Shown here: positions 63,640 to 64,000 of the stretch, piece after piece
How positions within the stretch are numbered: the first letter of the stretch is position 1
How the letters are laid out: every line of letters starts with the position of its first letter
Assembly: GCF_036488675.1 (NCBI RefSeq)
Contig: NZ_CP133148.1
Span: 558,001 to 622,000, forward strand
Reading direction: 5' to 3'
DNA: 64,000 nt
Source of the DNA: Sinorhizobium chiapasense
GTDB taxonomy: Bacteria; Pseudomonadota; Alphaproteobacteria; Rhizobiales; Rhizobiaceae
Program-made: the position numbers and the translations under genes
The notes under the pieces: generated by a model
What the model saw: only the letters and a program-made list of their open reading frames with translations
Database searches by the model: none
What the model was told of the DNA's origin: nothing

Positions 63640-64000
63640 ATGGCTCTTGATGCGACTTTCTATGCCCTTATCGGCCTGATCCTCTTCCTTGCTCTCATCG
63701 CCTATCTCAAGGTTCCGGGCATGATCGCCAGCGCGCTCGACGCACGCGCCGACAAGATCGGCAACGAACTGGCGGAAGCCAAGCGCCTGCGCGAAGAGGC
63801 CCAGAGCTTGGTCGCTGAATATCAGCGCAAGCGCAAGGACGCCGAGGCCGAGGCCGCCAGCATCGTTGCCGCTGCGCAGCGGGAAGCGGAAATGCTGACG
63901 GCGGAGGCCAAGCAGAAGACCGAGGAATATGTGGCGCGCCGCACGGCACTTTCCGAACAGAAGATCAAGCAGGCTGAAAGCGACGCGATCAATGCGGTCC
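63640..64000 (+). CDS. atpF: F0F1 ATP synthase subunit b, 3' end outside window
   Basis: Starts at ATG 63640 (MALDATFYALIGLILFLALIAYLKVPGM), with a single transmembrane helix near the N-terminus. A long charged helix follows (ADKIGNELAEAKRLREEAQ..AEAEAASIVAAAQREAEMLTAEAKQKTEEYVARR). About 120 residues are visible and the frame is open at the window edge; the full family length is about 160. GAGGAG lies upstream. It begins 13 bp after the b' stop. Confidence 0.94.
   Translation, partial: MALDATFYALIGLILFLALIAYLKVPGMIASALDARADKIGNELAEAKRLREEAQSLVAEYQRKRKDAEAEAASIVAAAQREAEMLTAEAKQKTEEYVARRTALSEQKIKQAESDAINAV

Overview
The window looks like chromosomal DNA from a Sinorhizobium/Ensifer species (S. 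meliloti, S. medicae or a close relative). Four things support this: high-GC alphaproteobacterial coding; at least 13 intergenic copies or fragments of a ~107-bp double-palindrome element that I equate with RIME1; CTTGAC-N17-CTATxT promoters; and a gene order (dgo operon, two luxR genes, mrp, corA, kup, atp) that resembles the S. meliloti chromosome from memory. No database was searched. I see no insertion sequence, prophage, CRISPR array, tRNA or rRNA. The region is core chromosome interrupted only by short repeats.

Layout. 1-4.3 kb: two tandem L,D-transpeptidases, DNA glycosylase tag, a DUF305 protein, a His/Cys-rich exported protein and a small PAS-like orphan. 4.7-10.4 kb: hisS-hisZ-hisG, a glutathione transferase and a ferredoxin-reductase-type flavoprotein. 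10.5-16.5 kb: an MHYT-PAS-GGDEF-EAL protein, a second PAS-like orphan, and groES-groEL under a CIRCE operator and a heat-shock-type promoter. 16.8-31.7 kb: housekeeping genes (HAD phosphatase, ribF, ileS, a lipoprotein, GNAT, tadA, rluB, rsmD, a patatin, a Kef antiporter, pmbA, cysQ). 31.5-37.4 kb: lipid A/Kdo genes (waaA, lpxK) with DUF4170, HAD and DUF2093 companions, then mutL. 37.8-41.1 kb: a PAS-receiver protein without a kinase domain and a GGDEF-EAL protein with a broken GGDEF motif. 41.1-45.8 kb: LysR regulator, a pyrrolysine-free MttB homologue and a TMADH/StcD-like flavoenzyme, a likely methylamine or betaine demethylation unit. 45.8-52.9 kb: a PRC-barrel protein with a general-stress-type promoter, then a five-gene operon that encodes a complete oxidative (De Ley-Doudoroff) galactose/galactonate route under a divergent IclR regulator with a visible operator. 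53.1-57.8 kb: two orphan LuxR regulators, a candidate sigma-54 small RNA, mrp and a CorA-type transporter. 57.9-64 kb: kup, a SleB-type hydrolase and the F0 operon atpI-B-E-F'-F, which runs off the right edge.

The least expected signal is at 55.0-55.15 kb. A sigma-54-type GG-N10-GC element is followed, at the predicted start site, by a ~120-nt stretch with two interleaved long-range helices that ends in a GC-rich hairpin and T5. I propose it as an unannotated structured RNA. Other points worth a second look are the paralogous PAS-like orphan pair, the MttB/StcD unit with an altered Fe-S cysteine, the CxxC-less Mrp, the zinc-ribbon-less IleS, hairpins on both sides of atpE, and repeat copies that supply or touch gene ends.
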